NCBI GenBank assembly: GCA_020860755.1
Contig: JAJBTQ010000010.1
Span: 1 to 51,066 of the forward strand
Direction of reading: 5' to 3'
Source of the DNA: Lachnospiraceae bacterium
GTDB taxonomy: Bacteria; Bacillota; Clostridia; Lachnospirales; Lachnospiraceae
Length of the DNA: 51,066 nucleotides
Position numbers and translations under genes: made by a program. Positions 17,043 to 27,190 of the stretch are shown here, piece by piece. The stretch's first letter is position 1; each line of letters starts with the position of its first letter. Under the pieces are notes generated by a model. The model searched no databases and was not told the origin of the DNA. It saw only the letters and a list, made by a program, of their open reading frames with translations.

Positions 17043-18002
17043 TTAAATGATCTGTTTTTCCCGCAACAGATCCAGCATATAAGCTAAAATGCGGTCATCC
17101 TCATAATCAAAATCCGGCTTGTCGATCCAAACTACATCCCTCTCCCGCCGAAACCAGGAAAGCTGCCGCTTGGCAAAGTGCCTCGTATCCCGTTTTATTG
17201 TATAGACAGCATTATCAAGACTCATCTCGCCGTCAAGCACACGAAGGATCTCCTTGTAACCGAGGCCCTGCATAGAGACCATATCAGCGGTGCATCCTCT
17301 GTCCTTTAAGGCCTGCACCTCGTCAATCAGTCCCTCTTTCAGCATATGGTCCACTCTCTCATTGATTTTTTGGTAGATCCGCTCTCTCTCATCATTTAAA
17401 ACAAAATAGCAGAAATTATACGGGGAGTCTTTTTGCCTCTCCCGCATGTTGTGCTCGGAGATCGCACTGCCGGACTTTTCATAAAATTCAAGAGCCCGGA
17501 TCGTGCGCTTAATGTTGTTGGCATGTATGGCATCAGCGGAATCCGGATCTACCTCCCGAAGTTTCTCGTGGAGATAGTCCGCCCCCTTCTCCTTTGCGAT
17601 CCTCTCATACTCTTCGCGGAGGGCGGAATCCTCTTCCTGCTCTGTAAAATCGATATCGTAGAGCACTGCCTGAATATAAAAGCCGGTTCCTCCGACAAGC
17701 AGGGGTATCTGTCCGAGATCGTAGATCTCGTCCATCGCCTCTTTCGCCATTTCCTGAAAGCGGACCACGTGAAATTCCTCCTCCGGATCCAGGATATCCA
17801 CCATATAGTGGGGGACGCCCTCCATCTGATCGCGGCGGATCTTGGCAGAACCGATATCCATGCCGCGATATACCTGCATGGAGTCGGCCGAGACCACTGC
17901 GCCGTTTACCGATTTCGCCAGTCGTATAGACAGTTCACTCTTTCCAACGGCGGTGGGTCCGGTCAAAATGATCAACGGTTTTTTCTCTGTCTCTGTACTC
18001 AT
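17043..18002 (-). CDS. miaA: tRNA dimethylallyltransferase
   Basis: A 319-aa enzyme that prenylates A37 of tRNAs reading UNN codons. The P-loop is GPTAVGKS near the N-terminus, followed by ADSMQVYRGMDIGSAK, VPHYMVDILDPEEEF, LLVGGTGFYIQAVLYD, and TRHFAKRQLSWFRR near the C-terminus. The start overlaps the mutL stop as TGATG. mutS-mutL-miaA is a widespread Firmicute arrangement, so coupled translation with mutL is likely. Confidence 0.96.
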   Translation of the reverse strand: MSTETEKKPLIILTGPTAVGKSELSIRLAKSVNGAVVSADSMQVYRGMDIGSAKIRRDQMEGVPHYMVDILDPEEEFHVVRFQEMAKEAMDEIYDLGQIPLLVGGTGFYIQAVLYDIDFTEQEEDSALREEYERIAKEKGADYLHEKLREVDPDSADAIHANNIKRTIRALEFYEKSGSAISEHNMRERQKDSPYNFCYFVLNDERERIYQKINERVDHMLKEGLIDEVQALKDRGCTADMVSMQGLGYKEILRVLDGEMSLDNAVYTIKRDTRHFAKRQLSWFRRERDVVWIDKPDFDYEDDRILAYMLDLLREKQII

Positions 18003-19882
18003 CAAACGATTCTCTTAAATTTCTTTTCTATCTCCTGCTTTGTCATGGAGACGATGACCGGTCTTCCATGCGGACAAAAATACGGATTCTCAAGCTTTAA
18101 AAGATCTCCGATCAAGTGCTCCGCTTCAGTCCGGGACATGCTGTGGTTGCCCTTTACCGCTGCCTTGCAGGACATCGAGGCGATCTTTTCCGCCACCATA
18201 TCAGGTGTATCCTTTTCCGTGACGCCGCTTAGTTCATCGATCAGATCTGACAACAGATCCTTCTCATTTAATCCATAGAGATTGGCAAGCACAGCTCGGA
18301 CCGCATACTCTTTGCCCCCAAAGGAATCTATAGAATAACCGAGCTTTTCAAAGTCTTCCATATATCGGCTTAAGAGCGCCTCCTCCTGGAGGGACAGCGT
18401 AAGCAGGATCGGCGGAGAGACCATCTGGGAGTCACACTGATCACTGCGCCATCGATCCATCATCTCCTCAAAGAGAACTTTCTCATGGGCGGCATGCTGG
18501 TCGATCATATAAAAACGGTCGTCATATTCTACCAGCCAGTAGGTATCAAACAACTGACCGATGATCCGGTGCCTGGGCCTGGCCTCCTCACTTAAAAAGG
18601 GGGCTGATTCCTGTGTATAATCCGACAGTTCTGCCTGCCTGGGCTGTTCCGTAAGATCAGCGGCCGGATAAGATGAACTCGCATGCCGAGACTTTTTCGG
18701 GGCTTGCGGCGCACTCTGCCCGGTCGGTTCAGTGTCCGGCAAAGATGCGGGCGGCCGATCATTATAGCGGATCGGCTCCCTGGCTGTCTGCGCGCGTCTG
18801 TTTGTCTCAAACGGTTCCGGTATCTTACTTTTATCGTAGGCAGGCTGCACTTTGCCGGAGGACTCTTCATTCACCGCAACATCCGCGATCAGTTCTTTTT
18901 CAGAAAGTGTCCGGCGGATCAGATCACTTATTCGCTCATAGATCTCCTGCTCATTCGAAAAGCGCAGTTCCATCTTGTTCGGATGCACATTAACATCGAC
19001 CAGATTTCCGTCCAGCGAAAGAAGCAGAACCGCAAACGGATACTTGTGCTGCATCAAAAAACCTTGATAGCCGTCTTCAATGGCCTTTGCGATCAGGGTG
19101 CTCTTTACATATCTTCCATTGACAAAATACGTTTCATAATTGCGATTCCCCCTTGATATGACCGGTTTCCCGATATATCCGCTGACAGCAAACGAATCAA
19201 ACTCACCGCTTACCTCTATAAGATTGGCGGTGATATCTCTCCCATAGATCTGATAGATTACATCCAGGAGTCTGGAATTTCCGGATGTGTGCAGGCGGAT
19301 CTGCCCATTGTTGATAAACTTAAATGAGATCTCCGGATGGGACAGCGCGATCCGCTCCATCATATCGCTGATGTGACCCGCCTCTGTCTGCGGGGTCTTT
19401 AAAAATTTCCTTCTGGCGGGAGTGTTATAAAACAGATTCTTTACGAGCACCGTGGTCCCGCCCGGCGCACCGATCTCCTCAGTGGATCGCTCTTTTCCGC
19501 CCTCGATGAGATAACGGTAGCCGAAAAAGGAATCCTCCGTCTTGGTGATCAGCTCCACCTGAGCAACAGCCGCTATGCTGGAAAGCGCTTCCCCGCGAAA
19601 GCCCAGGGATGAGATCGTCAGCAGATCCTCCACCTGCCGTATCTTGCTCGTGGAGTGGCGGTAAAAAGCGACAGGGATCTGATCCCGTTCAATTCCGCAT
19701 CCATTATCCGTGACGCGGATCAGGCTTGTCCCGCCGTCTTTTATCTCAACAGTGACTGCCGTCGATCCGGCATCGATCGCATTCTCCACCAGTTCCTTGA
19801 CCACGGAGGACGGGCGTTCTACCACTTCCCCGGCAGCGATCTTATCTATTGTCTGTTCATCCAACACTTCAATCTTGGGCAT
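18002..19882 (-). CDS. mutL: DNA mismatch repair protein MutL
   Basis: A 626-aa GHKL ATPase. N-terminal motifs are IAAGEVVERPSSVVKELVEN, DAGS, DNGCGI, and GFRGEALSSI followed by a GTTV segment. A poorly conserved, Pro/Ser-rich linker (about 340-420) leads to the dimerisation/endonuclease domain. That domain has DQHAAHEKVLFEEMM (the endonuclease-type metal-binding motif of non-methyl-directed MutL), SCKAAVKGN, and the closing CPHGRPV. It coordinates MutS recognition with strand incision. It lies 9 bp after mutS. Confidence 0.96.
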   Translation of the reverse strand: MPKIEVLDEQTIDKIAAGEVVERPSSVVKELVENAIDAGSTAVTVEIKDGGTSLIRVTDNGCGIERDQIPVAFYRHSTSKIRQVEDLLTISSLGFRGEALSSIAAVAQVELITKTEDSFFGYRYLIEGGKERSTEEIGAPGGTTVLVKNLFYNTPARRKFLKTPQTEAGHISDMMERIALSHPEISFKFINNGQIRLHTSGNSRLLDVIYQIYGRDITANLIEVSGEFDSFAVSGYIGKPVISRGNRNYETYFVNGRYVKSTLIAKAIEDGYQGFLMQHKYPFAVLLLSLDGNLVDVNVHPNKMELRFSNEQEIYERISDLIRRTLSEKELIADVAVNEESSGKVQPAYDKSKIPEPFETNRRAQTAREPIRYNDRPPASLPDTEPTGQSAPQAPKKSRHASSSYPAADLTEQPRQAELSDYTQESAPFLSEEARPRHRIIGQLFDTYWLVEYDDRFYMIDQHAAHEKVLFEEMMDRWRSDQCDSQMVSPPILLTLSLQEEALLSRYMEDFEKLGYSIDSFGGKEYAVRAVLANLYGLNEKDLLSDLIDELSGVTEKDTPDMVAEKIASMSCKAAVKGNHSMSRTEAEHLIGDLLKLENPYFCPHGRPVIVSMTKQEIEKKFKRIV

Positions 19883-19891
19883 GCTGCGCTC

Positions 19892-22558
19892 CTACCATCG
19901 GTTATTGATCTTATTCTGTAATTCCAGAAGTTTATTTAGCGCTTCAAACGGTGTCAGATTTGTGAGATCCATCTCTGATATCTCCCGGATGATATCATCA
20001 TCTTTCACCGTGTCAAACAAAGACATCTGCCCCAAAGAGAGGTCGGTGGGTTCCGGGAAATCGGGCAGGCCCAATTGGCCGTCGGCATTGAGATTCCGGG
20101 TAAGATGATTTAAGTCGGAGCATTCCAGCTCCTCACAAATGACCTTTGCCCGTTCGATCACTCCATCGGGAACCCCCGCCAGTTTGGCCACCTGTATCCC
20201 GTAGCTTTTATCCGCGCCTCCCGGTACGATCTTGCGGAGAAATACAATGTCATCACCGCTTTCCTTTACGGCAATGCGATAGTTGTGCACATTCGTAAGA
20301 CGGCCTTCCATCTCAGTCAGCTCATGATAATGAGTCGCAAACAGTGTCTTGGCTCCGAGAATGTTTGAGTTACTGATATACTCTACCACCGCCCATGCGA
20401 TGGAGAGTCCGTCGATCGTGCTGGTACCCCGCCCGATCTCATCTAAGATAAGCAGGCTGCTCCGAGTCGCATTCTTTAAGATGTGCGCGACTTCCGTCAT
20501 TTCCACCATGAACGTGCTCTGACCGGCAGCCAGGTCATCCGACGCCCCGACCCTGGTAAAGATCCGGTCCACGAGTCCGATGTTCGCGGCACTGGCCGGA
20601 ACAAAAGAACCGGTCTGCGCCATAAGGACAATGAGTGCATTCTGACGCATGTAGGTGGATTTCCCGGCCATGTTTGGTCCGGTTATAATGGAGATCCGGT
20701 TATCATCATTGTCGAGATAAGTATCGTTTGCGATGAACATATCATTGTTCATCATGCGCTCTACCACAGGATGTCTGCCCTGTTTGATCTCAACGATACC
20801 ATCCTCATTGATCGAAGGACGGACATATCCGTTATGTTCTGCCACTGCAGCAAAGGAAGCAAACACATCGAGGGCTGCCACCGCTTTTGCCGTCCTCTGG
20901 ATCCGTTCCACCTGCTCAGCGATCTGCGCACGTATCCGGCAGAACAGATCGTATTCCAGCGCGACCAGCCTGTCTTCTGCTCCCAGGATCGTCTCCTCGA
21001 GTTCCTTTAATTCAGGGGTGATATATCGCTCTGCATTCGCAAGGGTCTGTTTTCTGGTATAGTAGTCCGGCACAAGATCTTTGAATGAATTCGTCACTTC
21101 AAGATAGTAGCCGAACACGCGGTTATAGCGGACTTTTAAGTTGCGGATCCCTGTCTTTTCACGCTCTTCCTCCTCCAGTTTGGCCAGCCAATCCTTTCCC
21201 TCTTTGCCGGCACTCCTAAGCCGGTCGACCTCAGGATCAAAACCATCACGGATCATGCCGCCTTCCCGGACAGAGATCGGAGGATCCTCCACGATCGCCC
21301 GGCCGATCAGATCACAGAGATCGTCCAAGGGGTCCAGATCTTCATTGATACTGACGAGAAGTGCAGAAGAAAACTCTTCCATCATAGTCTTGATAGCCGG
21401 AAGCATCGCAAGTGAAGTCTGAAAGGCAATGAGATCCCTCGGATTTGCGGTTTGATACACTACTCGGCCGATCAGCCTCTCAAGATCGTAGATGGGATTT
21501 AGATACTCTCTAAGCTCCTCCCGGTTGATCATGTCGCGATGAAGTTCCTCGACAGCATCCAGCCGTCCCTCGATCTCATCGGGATTGATGAGGGGCTGTT
21601 CTATAAATCCGCGCAGCATACGGCTGCCCATTGCCGTCTTTGTCTTATCCAACACCCAAAGGAGCGATCCCCTCTTCTGCTTTTCCCGCAGCGTCTCTAC
21701 AAGCTCCAGATTGCGACGCGTCGCCGCATCCAGAACCATATATTTCCCCCCGGAATACACTTCGATCCGGGAGAGATGGGTCAGAGGCATCTTCTGCAGC
21801 TCTTCTAGATAACAAAGCAGAACGCCTGCCGCTATCATACCAAGCTCAAAATGACCGAGTCCGAGCTCATCTACCGACTCCACCCGAAAATGATCGCAGA
21901 GGGCCCGGCAGGCATCCTTCTCCTCAAACCGGGATGAGTCAAGAAAATAAACCGCGACCGCGTAACGGTTTCGAAGCTCATCAAGATCCGGGCCGCTCAT
22001 TCGGAAAGACTCGTTGCAGATGATCTCAGAAGGCATATACCGGCTGATCTCATCAAGCAGCTTTTGTTCGGAATCGCACTCGGTGGCAAAGTAGTCTCCG
22101 GTCGTCACATCCGCAACGGAAATCCCGTACCGGGAATCCAGGCTTACAATGCACATGATATAGTTGTTTTTGGTTTCATCTAAGGATTCCGTATCCAGAT
22201 TCGTTCCGGGTGTCACGATACGGATCACCTCGCGGCGGACAAGCCCTTTTGTCAGCTTCGGATCTTCAACCTGTTCGCAGATCGCCACCTTAAACCCACG
22301 TGAGATCAGGCGGGTCAGATAGCTGTCGACCGCATGAAAGGGTACCCCGCACATAGGCGCACGTTCCGAAAGGCCGCAGCTCTTCCCGGTGAGGGTCAGT
22401 TCCAGTTCTTTTGACGCGAGAACCGCGTCGTCAAAAAACATCTCATAGAAATCCCCCAGACGATAAAAAAGAATACAATCCGGATACTCCTTTTTGATCT
22501 CCAGATACTGCTTCATCATGGGAGTCACCTGATTGATATCTACATTCTCAGCTTTCAT
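19892..22558 (-). CDS. mutS: DNA mismatch repair protein MutS
   Basis: An 888-aa mismatch-recognition ATPase. The mismatch-intercalating Phe-x-Glu is F37-Y-E39 in LGDFYEMF. Connector, lever and clamp domains fill the middle. The ABC-type ATPase has Walker A GPNMAGKSTYMR near residue 625, then the signature region and STIDGLSIAWA, plus THYHELTEM. A C-terminal tail with EPTDLSLGQMSLFD-type sequence precedes a helical tetramerisation segment. The start overlaps the upstream flavoprotein gene by 11 bp. Confidence 0.97.
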   Translation of the reverse strand: MKAENVDINQVTPMMKQYLEIKKEYPDCILFYRLGDFYEMFFDDAVLASKELELTLTGKSCGLSERAPMCGVPFHAVDSYLTRLISRGFKVAICEQVEDPKLTKGLVRREVIRIVTPGTNLDTESLDETKNNYIMCIVSLDSRYGISVADVTTGDYFATECDSEQKLLDEISRYMPSEIICNESFRMSGPDLDELRNRYAVAVYFLDSSRFEEKDACRALCDHFRVESVDELGLGHFELGMIAAGVLLCYLEELQKMPLTHLSRIEVYSGGKYMVLDAATRRNLELVETLREKQKRGSLLWVLDKTKTAMGSRMLRGFIEQPLINPDEIEGRLDAVEELHRDMINREELREYLNPIYDLERLIGRVVYQTANPRDLIAFQTSLAMLPAIKTMMEEFSSALLVSINEDLDPLDDLCDLIGRAIVEDPPISVREGGMIRDGFDPEVDRLRSAGKEGKDWLAKLEEEEREKTGIRNLKVRYNRVFGYYLEVTNSFKDLVPDYYTRKQTLANAERYITPELKELEETILGAEDRLVALEYDLFCRIRAQIAEQVERIQRTAKAVAALDVFASFAAVAEHNGYVRPSINEDGIVEIKQGRHPVVERMMNNDMFIANDTYLDNDDNRISIITGPNMAGKSTYMRQNALIVLMAQTGSFVPASAANIGLVDRIFTRVGASDDLAAGQSTFMVEMTEVAHILKNATRSSLLILDEIGRGTSTIDGLSIAWAVVEYISNSNILGAKTLFATHYHELTEMEGRLTNVHNYRIAVKESGDDIVFLRKIVPGGADKSYGIQVAKLAGVPDGVIERAKVICEELECSDLNHLTRNLNADGQLGLPDFPEPTDLSLGQMSLFDTVKDDDIIREISEMDLTNLTPFEALNKLLELQNKINNRW

Positions 22559-24218
22559 GAATGTCTGACCTCTTTATTCTCTCTTCCGAGTCGTCGGCAC
22601 AAGGTGCAAAACGGGACATCAGCGACTCTGCAGTCTTTAGACCGTCAATAGCAGCAGAAGTGATCCCTCCTGCATATCCGGCCCCCTCTCCACAGGGATA
22701 GAGTCCGGAAATATTGCTCTCATATAACTCATTGCGCTTAATACAGACAGGAGAAGACGACCGGCTCTCTACAGCAGAAAGGATCACGTCATCCCGATCG
22801 AAATCCCGTATTTTTTTGGAAAAAGCGTGCATGCCTTCCACAAACGCTTCCCGAACCGCATCGGGCAGCACGTCCCGGATATCGGTAAAAACAGCTCCGC
22901 CCTTTGTACAGGATGCAAAAGGAGCACCTTCTTTGCTCTGATCCGGATCAGGCCCTGAGATGGAAGGATCTTGTTGAAAAGCGCCAAAGCGCTGCTGTGG
23001 GATCTTCCCTTTCCCGGCCGAAAAAGCCTTCTTTTCCAACTCCCGTTGAAACGCAACACCTGAGAGCGGGTCGGACGGATCCGGAAAATCCTCCGGTGTG
23101 ACAGAGACAAGGATAGCACTGTTCGCGTTTTTGCCGTCCCTGGCAAAATAGCTCATGCCATTGACCGCCGTATATTCCTCTTCCGATGAGGCGTTTACGA
23201 CATATCCTCCCGGACACATACAAAAAGAGTAGACGCTTCGCCCGTTTGAGGCGCGGTATGTGAGCTTATAGGAAGCGGGAGGAAACAAGGACAAATCTGC
23301 GTCCTCCCCATACTGGCTTGTGTTAATCTCCGCCTGCGGATGCTCCACGCGAAATCCGACCGCAAACGGTTTCGGAACCATTGAAACACCCCTGTCCCGA
23401 AGCATGGCAAACGTATCCCGGGCGCTGTGTCCGATCGCGAAGACAGCTGCCGATGTCTCCATTTTTTCTCCGGTTTCAGTCACAAGAGCCGCCACCCTGT
23501 TGTCTTTTATCTCTATATCACTGACAGCAGCAGAAAACATAAACGATCCGCCGTATCGTATGATCTCCTCTCTCATATTGGAAATAATTGAGCAAAGAAT
23601 ATCGGTTCCGATGTGCGGCCTGCTGACATACAGGATATCTTTCGGCGCGCCAAAGCGTACAAACGTTTCCAGTACAAAGCGGTTTCTTCCCATCCTGTCT
23701 TTGACCGTCGTATTCAGCTTACCGTCAGAGAATGTCCCGGCACCGCCCTCCCCGAACTGCACATTGGAATCCGGATCCAGTCTTCCGTCTTTCCAGAACT
23801 TTTCCACATCCGCAAGTCTCTCCTCCACACGCTTTCCGCGTTCAAAGACAACCGGACGGTATCCGTAAAGCGCGAGCAGGTAGGCACAGAAAAGTCCCGC
23901 CGGCCCGGAGCCGATCACGGCAATGGGGACGGTCATCTCTTCCTGTCCGGTGGCCTGCGGATCATACTGTATCGGAGTGACTTTGGAAACTCTTGGATCC
24001 TTCTCGTGACAGCTGACATTAGACGGGATGATCAGGTCAATCGTATAGGTATATTTTATATCTCCTTTTTTCCTGGCGTCGAGTGACTGCCGCACGATCT
24101 CTGTGTTTCTGACATCTTCCGGGCGGATCCCGGAGATACGGCACGCTTTTTTTATCACATGGTCCCTGGTGTGTTCCGGCGGAACGATCACCTGCGTGAC
24201 CCGAATTCTCTTTGCCAT
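22548..24218 (-). CDS. FAD-dependent dehydrogenase-like protein (COG2509 type)
   Basis: A 556-aa flavoprotein homologue. An N-terminal ~90-residue domain (RIRVTQVIVPPEHT) precedes the FAD dinucleotide-binding motif GSGPAG (103-108) and FERGKRVEERLADVE. Further signatures are FGEGGAGTFSDGKLNT, GHSARDTF, KPFAVGFRVEHPQ, CPGGYVVNAS, and a C-terminal GLYPCGEGAGYAGGI. Its reaction is not known. It is cotranscribed with a second flavoprotein upstream and overlaps mutS, so it is embedded in the repair operon. Confidence 0.85.
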   Translation of the reverse strand: MAKRIRVTQVIVPPEHTRDHVIKKACRISGIRPEDVRNTEIVRQSLDARKKGDIKYTYTIDLIIPSNVSCHEKDPRVSKVTPIQYDPQATGQEEMTVPIAVIGSGPAGLFCAYLLALYGYRPVVFERGKRVEERLADVEKFWKDGRLDPDSNVQFGEGGAGTFSDGKLNTTVKDRMGRNRFVLETFVRFGAPKDILYVSRPHIGTDILCSIISNMREEIIRYGGSFMFSAAVSDIEIKDNRVAALVTETGEKMETSAAVFAIGHSARDTFAMLRDRGVSMVPKPFAVGFRVEHPQAEINTSQYGEDADLSLFPPASYKLTYRASNGRSVYSFCMCPGGYVVNASSEEEYTAVNGMSYFARDGKNANSAILVSVTPEDFPDPSDPLSGVAFQRELEKKAFSAGKGKIPQQRFGAFQQDPSISGPDPDQSKEGAPFASCTKGGAVFTDIRDVLPDAVREAFVEGMHAFSKKIRDFDRDDVILSAVESRSSSPVCIKRNELYESNISGLYPCGEGAGYAGGITSAAIDGLKTAESLMSRFAPCADDSEERIKRSDIHES

Positions 24219-24229
24219 CTATTACGTCC

Positions 24230-25501
24230 TCACTCCGTCGCATGGGTGCCTGCCAGATATCCGCTCGTCCAGGCCCACTGGAGATTGTAACCCCCGCAGA
24301 TTCCATCCACATTCAGCAGTTCCCCTGCCAGATAGAGCCCCGGGATCAGCTTGGACTGCATATCGGAACCGATCTCTTTTAATGTGACCCCTCCACAGGT
24401 GGTCTGAGCGTTGTCGATGGACCCGGTGGCAGAAATGGACAGCGTGGTATGCTTTAGATCGGCAGCTAAAGCGGCAGCCTGTTTATAGGCCTCCTGCGAG
24501 GGAATCTGGTGTACGGGGGCAAAGGCAAGATCCAGCTTTTCACAGAACATGCCGGCAATCTTTTGATTGCATAAGCCGCATAAGATCTGATACCAGCTTT
24601 TATAACTGCCGAGACGGTCTGCCATATCAGACAGGCGTCTGACGATCTCCTTCTCCGTCTCATCCGGGAAGAAATCGATGACCGCCTCCACGCTGCGGCG
24701 ATCAGCGATCGCAATCGATGCAAACCGGCTCACCTGAAACACCGGGATTCCGGAGATGCCGAAGTCCGTAAACTGGAGCTCTCCACGGTCACTGGCAGAC
24801 TCCTTTCCGTCCACAAACAAGGTGACACTGCCGTCACAGCGCACTCCGGAAGTCCTGCGTATCCAGCGCTCCCTGGAAATAAGCGGGACAAGGGCCGGCT
24901 GAGGATTGATCACCTTGTGGCCAAGACCGATTGCAAAGATGTAGCCGCTGCCGTCGCTTCCGGTCTTCGGTGCGGCTTTTCCTCCGGTTGCCAAAATACA
25001 TCTTCTGGCCTCATAACCCTCCGATCGCATCTCGACATGAAAGATCCCGCTGTCAAAGCTGACATCCGTGATCTCAATGTCATTTTCGATCTCCACGCGC
25101 AGATGATCCAATTCCGCCATCAGCGCTTCCCGGATTGAAGAGGCCTGACCGCTCAACGGATAATAGTAACCGTTTCTGGACTTGGAATAAATGCCGAGTT
25201 CCTCAAAAAATGCGATCGTGTCTTTCCAGGAAAACTCTTTTAAGGCCGTGGCCACCAGATCCGGATCATCGCTGCGGTAGCAGTCGGGATCCTGCACTTC
25301 ATTCGTAAAATTACACTTTCCGTTTCCCGTTGACAGGATCTTTTTCCCAGGCATGGAATTGTGGTTTAGTACGGCAACAGAGGAGCCGGATCTGGCCGCA
25401 GCAATTGCAGACATCAGGCCGGACGCACCGGCACCTATCACGATCACATCCCGATACTTTGTATTTTTAGTCTGATTTCGTGAAATGGGGTTTTTAGGCA
25501 A
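24230..25501 (-). CDS. HI0933/BaiN-like NAD(P)/FAD-dependent oxidoreductase
   Basis: A 423-aa flavoprotein. GAGASG (23-28) binds FAD ADP. The family hallmarks KKILSTGNGKCNFTN, TGGKAAPKTGSDGSGY and a C-terminal AGELLNVDGICGGYNLQWAW are all present. The family includes the bile-acid reductase BaiN, but most members have no assigned substrate, so none is claimed. The frame starts with TTG at 25501 and a strong AGGAGG seven bases upstream; the family's first strand begins at about residue 18, consistent with this start. Confidence 0.88.
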   Translation of the reverse strand: MPKNPISRNQTKNTKYRDVIVIGAGASGLMSAIAAARSGSSVAVLNHNSMPGKKILSTGNGKCNFTNEVQDPDCYRSDDPDLVATALKEFSWKDTIAFFEELGIYSKSRNGYYYPLSGQASSIREALMAELDHLRVEIENDIEITDVSFDSGIFHVEMRSEGYEARRCILATGGKAAPKTGSDGSGYIFAIGLGHKVINPQPALVPLISRERWIRRTSGVRCDGSVTLFVDGKESASDRGELQFTDFGISGIPVFQVSRFASIAIADRRSVEAVIDFFPDETEKEIVRRLSDMADRLGSYKSWYQILCGLCNQKIAGMFCEKLDLAFAPVHQIPSQEAYKQAAALAADLKHTTLSISATGSIDNAQTTCGGVTLKEIGSDMQSKLIPGLYLAGELLNVDGICGGYNLQWAWTSGYLAGTHATE

Positions 25502-25513
25502 TTGTCATCCTCC

Positions 25514-27178
25514 TTATCTCAACAAATGGAGTTTTTTCGTAATGCGTATGATCGCAGTTCCTCTGGGGAAGCTCTTTAGCTCTTCTTCAGTGATCCCGCG
25601 GATCAATAGCAGAATCACGGCATAGGCTATAATACCGACAATGATCGCGATGATCGTGGCAATGGCATTGCTGCCCAATGCGCGGTTTAATACAAAATAT
25701 ACAATGAAAACGATCACGCCCATCAGCACGGAAGCGATCGCCGGCAGGACATAAGTCTTCCGGATATTCGGAGAATAGCCGGAATATTTATGGACGGATA
25801 AGCCGTTTAAAATGCACATGACCAGCGAGAACACGATATTGCCAACGATCATGGTATAAATGTTCAAGTGGAATACATACAGGCAGATCGGTACGGACGC
25901 GATATTCACTGCCAGCGAGATCAGCGCATTGCGGATCGGGATCCGCAGCCGGTCGATCCCCTGCAGGATCGCATTTGACAGCGTAGAGATCGAGTAGAAT
26001 ATGACACTGATCGCACCTGTCTGGATCAAAAGTGCAGCGAGGCTGTCCGATGTCGTATTGTAAAGCAGGTTGATGATCGGCTTGGCAAGTACCGCCAGAC
26101 CGACTGCACAGGGCATCGCGATGATCATAATAAACCGCATGGCCAGAGCGATTCTGTGTCTGACCTGGTCGTGGTCTCTTTTTGCGAATGCGGCAGCGAT
26201 CGCTGGCACGGCACTTGTAGCAATGGCTGTGGAGATCGCGATCGGGACGTTGATCAGTACCCGGTAATAACCGGAATAGACGCCCCACCATAGGGATACC
26301 GTGTCCGAAGGATTACCCTGAGCGATCGCGAGATTCTTAAACAGACCCTGATCCACGATCGAGACAAGGTTGTAGAGGGTCGTACTTGCCAGAATCGGCA
26401 GGATCGTAAGGATCAGCACCCGCATGACCGACCTGTAGGACTCTACCTGGCCGGTCCCCATGCGCTGCTCCCGTCTGATATCTTTTTTAAAGTTTCTGCG
26501 GTAAAGGACAAAAATAATGGCGATAAAGATCAGCCCGGCCAATGCGCCCATACTGGTCCCAAGTGTACCTCCCGCAGCTCCGTAAGCCTCGGCATAATGC
26601 TGGTCTCCTCCGATCACCGCAGCAACCTTCGTGCCGTAGCCGAACAGGACAAAGGCAGCACCGACGCTGACGACCGCATTGACAATCTGCTCTATGATCT
26701 GAGAGATCGCGCTGGGCACCATGGAGCCCAGGCCCTGGAAAAAACCGCGTATTGTACCCAGTACCGCTACAATGATCAGAGTAGGCGCAAGTACGCGCAG
26801 CGCGAGAAAACTGAGGGGCGTCTGAAAAACACGTGTCAAAAAACCGGCACCAAAGTAGACAAAGATACATCCCGCCGTCCCGGTGATCAGGGCGATGAAC
26901 AAAGCTCCAAGATACGCCCGGTTGGCATTCTCTTTTTGATGTTTGGTCACACGGGTGGACACTATCTTGGAGACCGCCATCGGCAGGCTGTAGGAAGAGA
27001 TCAGCAGCAGCATGCTGTAGATCTCGTATGCACAGCTGTAATAATCGTTGCCGTATTCTCCGATGATGTTCGTCATCGGAATCCGATACAGCAGACCGAT
27101 CACACGACTGACGATCGATGCGATGGCGAGCACGGAACCCTGCACCAAAAACGTAGAATCACTATTTCTGTTTCTCAT
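25514..27178 (-). CDS. SpoVB/MurJ-like polysaccharide or lipid II flippase (MOP superfamily)
   Basis: A 554-aa polytopic protein with about 14 hydrophobic segments. The N-terminus SIVSRVIGLLYRIPMTNIIG and a downstream YEIYSMLLLISSYSLPMAVSK-type segment are characteristic of the SpoVB/YtgP group of flippases. It probably moves an undecaprenyl-linked wall or spore-cortex precursor across the membrane; the exact substrate cannot be told from sequence. It lies between ybeY and the flavoproteins with 11-12 bp gaps, so it is cotranscribed. Confidence 0.87.
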   Translation of the reverse strand: MRNRNSDSTFLVQGSVLAIASIVSRVIGLLYRIPMTNIIGEYGNDYYSCAYEIYSMLLLISSYSLPMAVSKIVSTRVTKHQKENANRAYLGALFIALITGTAGCIFVYFGAGFLTRVFQTPLSFLALRVLAPTLIIVAVLGTIRGFFQGLGSMVPSAISQIIEQIVNAVVSVGAAFVLFGYGTKVAAVIGGDQHYAEAYGAAGGTLGTSMGALAGLIFIAIIFVLYRRNFKKDIRREQRMGTGQVESYRSVMRVLILTILPILASTTLYNLVSIVDQGLFKNLAIAQGNPSDTVSLWWGVYSGYYRVLINVPIAISTAIATSAVPAIAAAFAKRDHDQVRHRIALAMRFIMIIAMPCAVGLAVLAKPIINLLYNTTSDSLAALLIQTGAISVIFYSISTLSNAILQGIDRLRIPIRNALISLAVNIASVPICLYVFHLNIYTMIVGNIVFSLVMCILNGLSVHKYSGYSPNIRKTYVLPAIASVLMGVIVFIVYFVLNRALGSNAIATIIAIIVGIIAYAVILLLIRGITEEELKSFPRGTAIIRITKKLHLLR

Positions 27179-27190
27179 AAATTACCTCAG

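Noticed and set aside
17433-18278. Plus-strand open frame of 281 codons
   Set aside because: Antisense to miaA and the 3' end of mutL, which are both certain; no motif or start signal.
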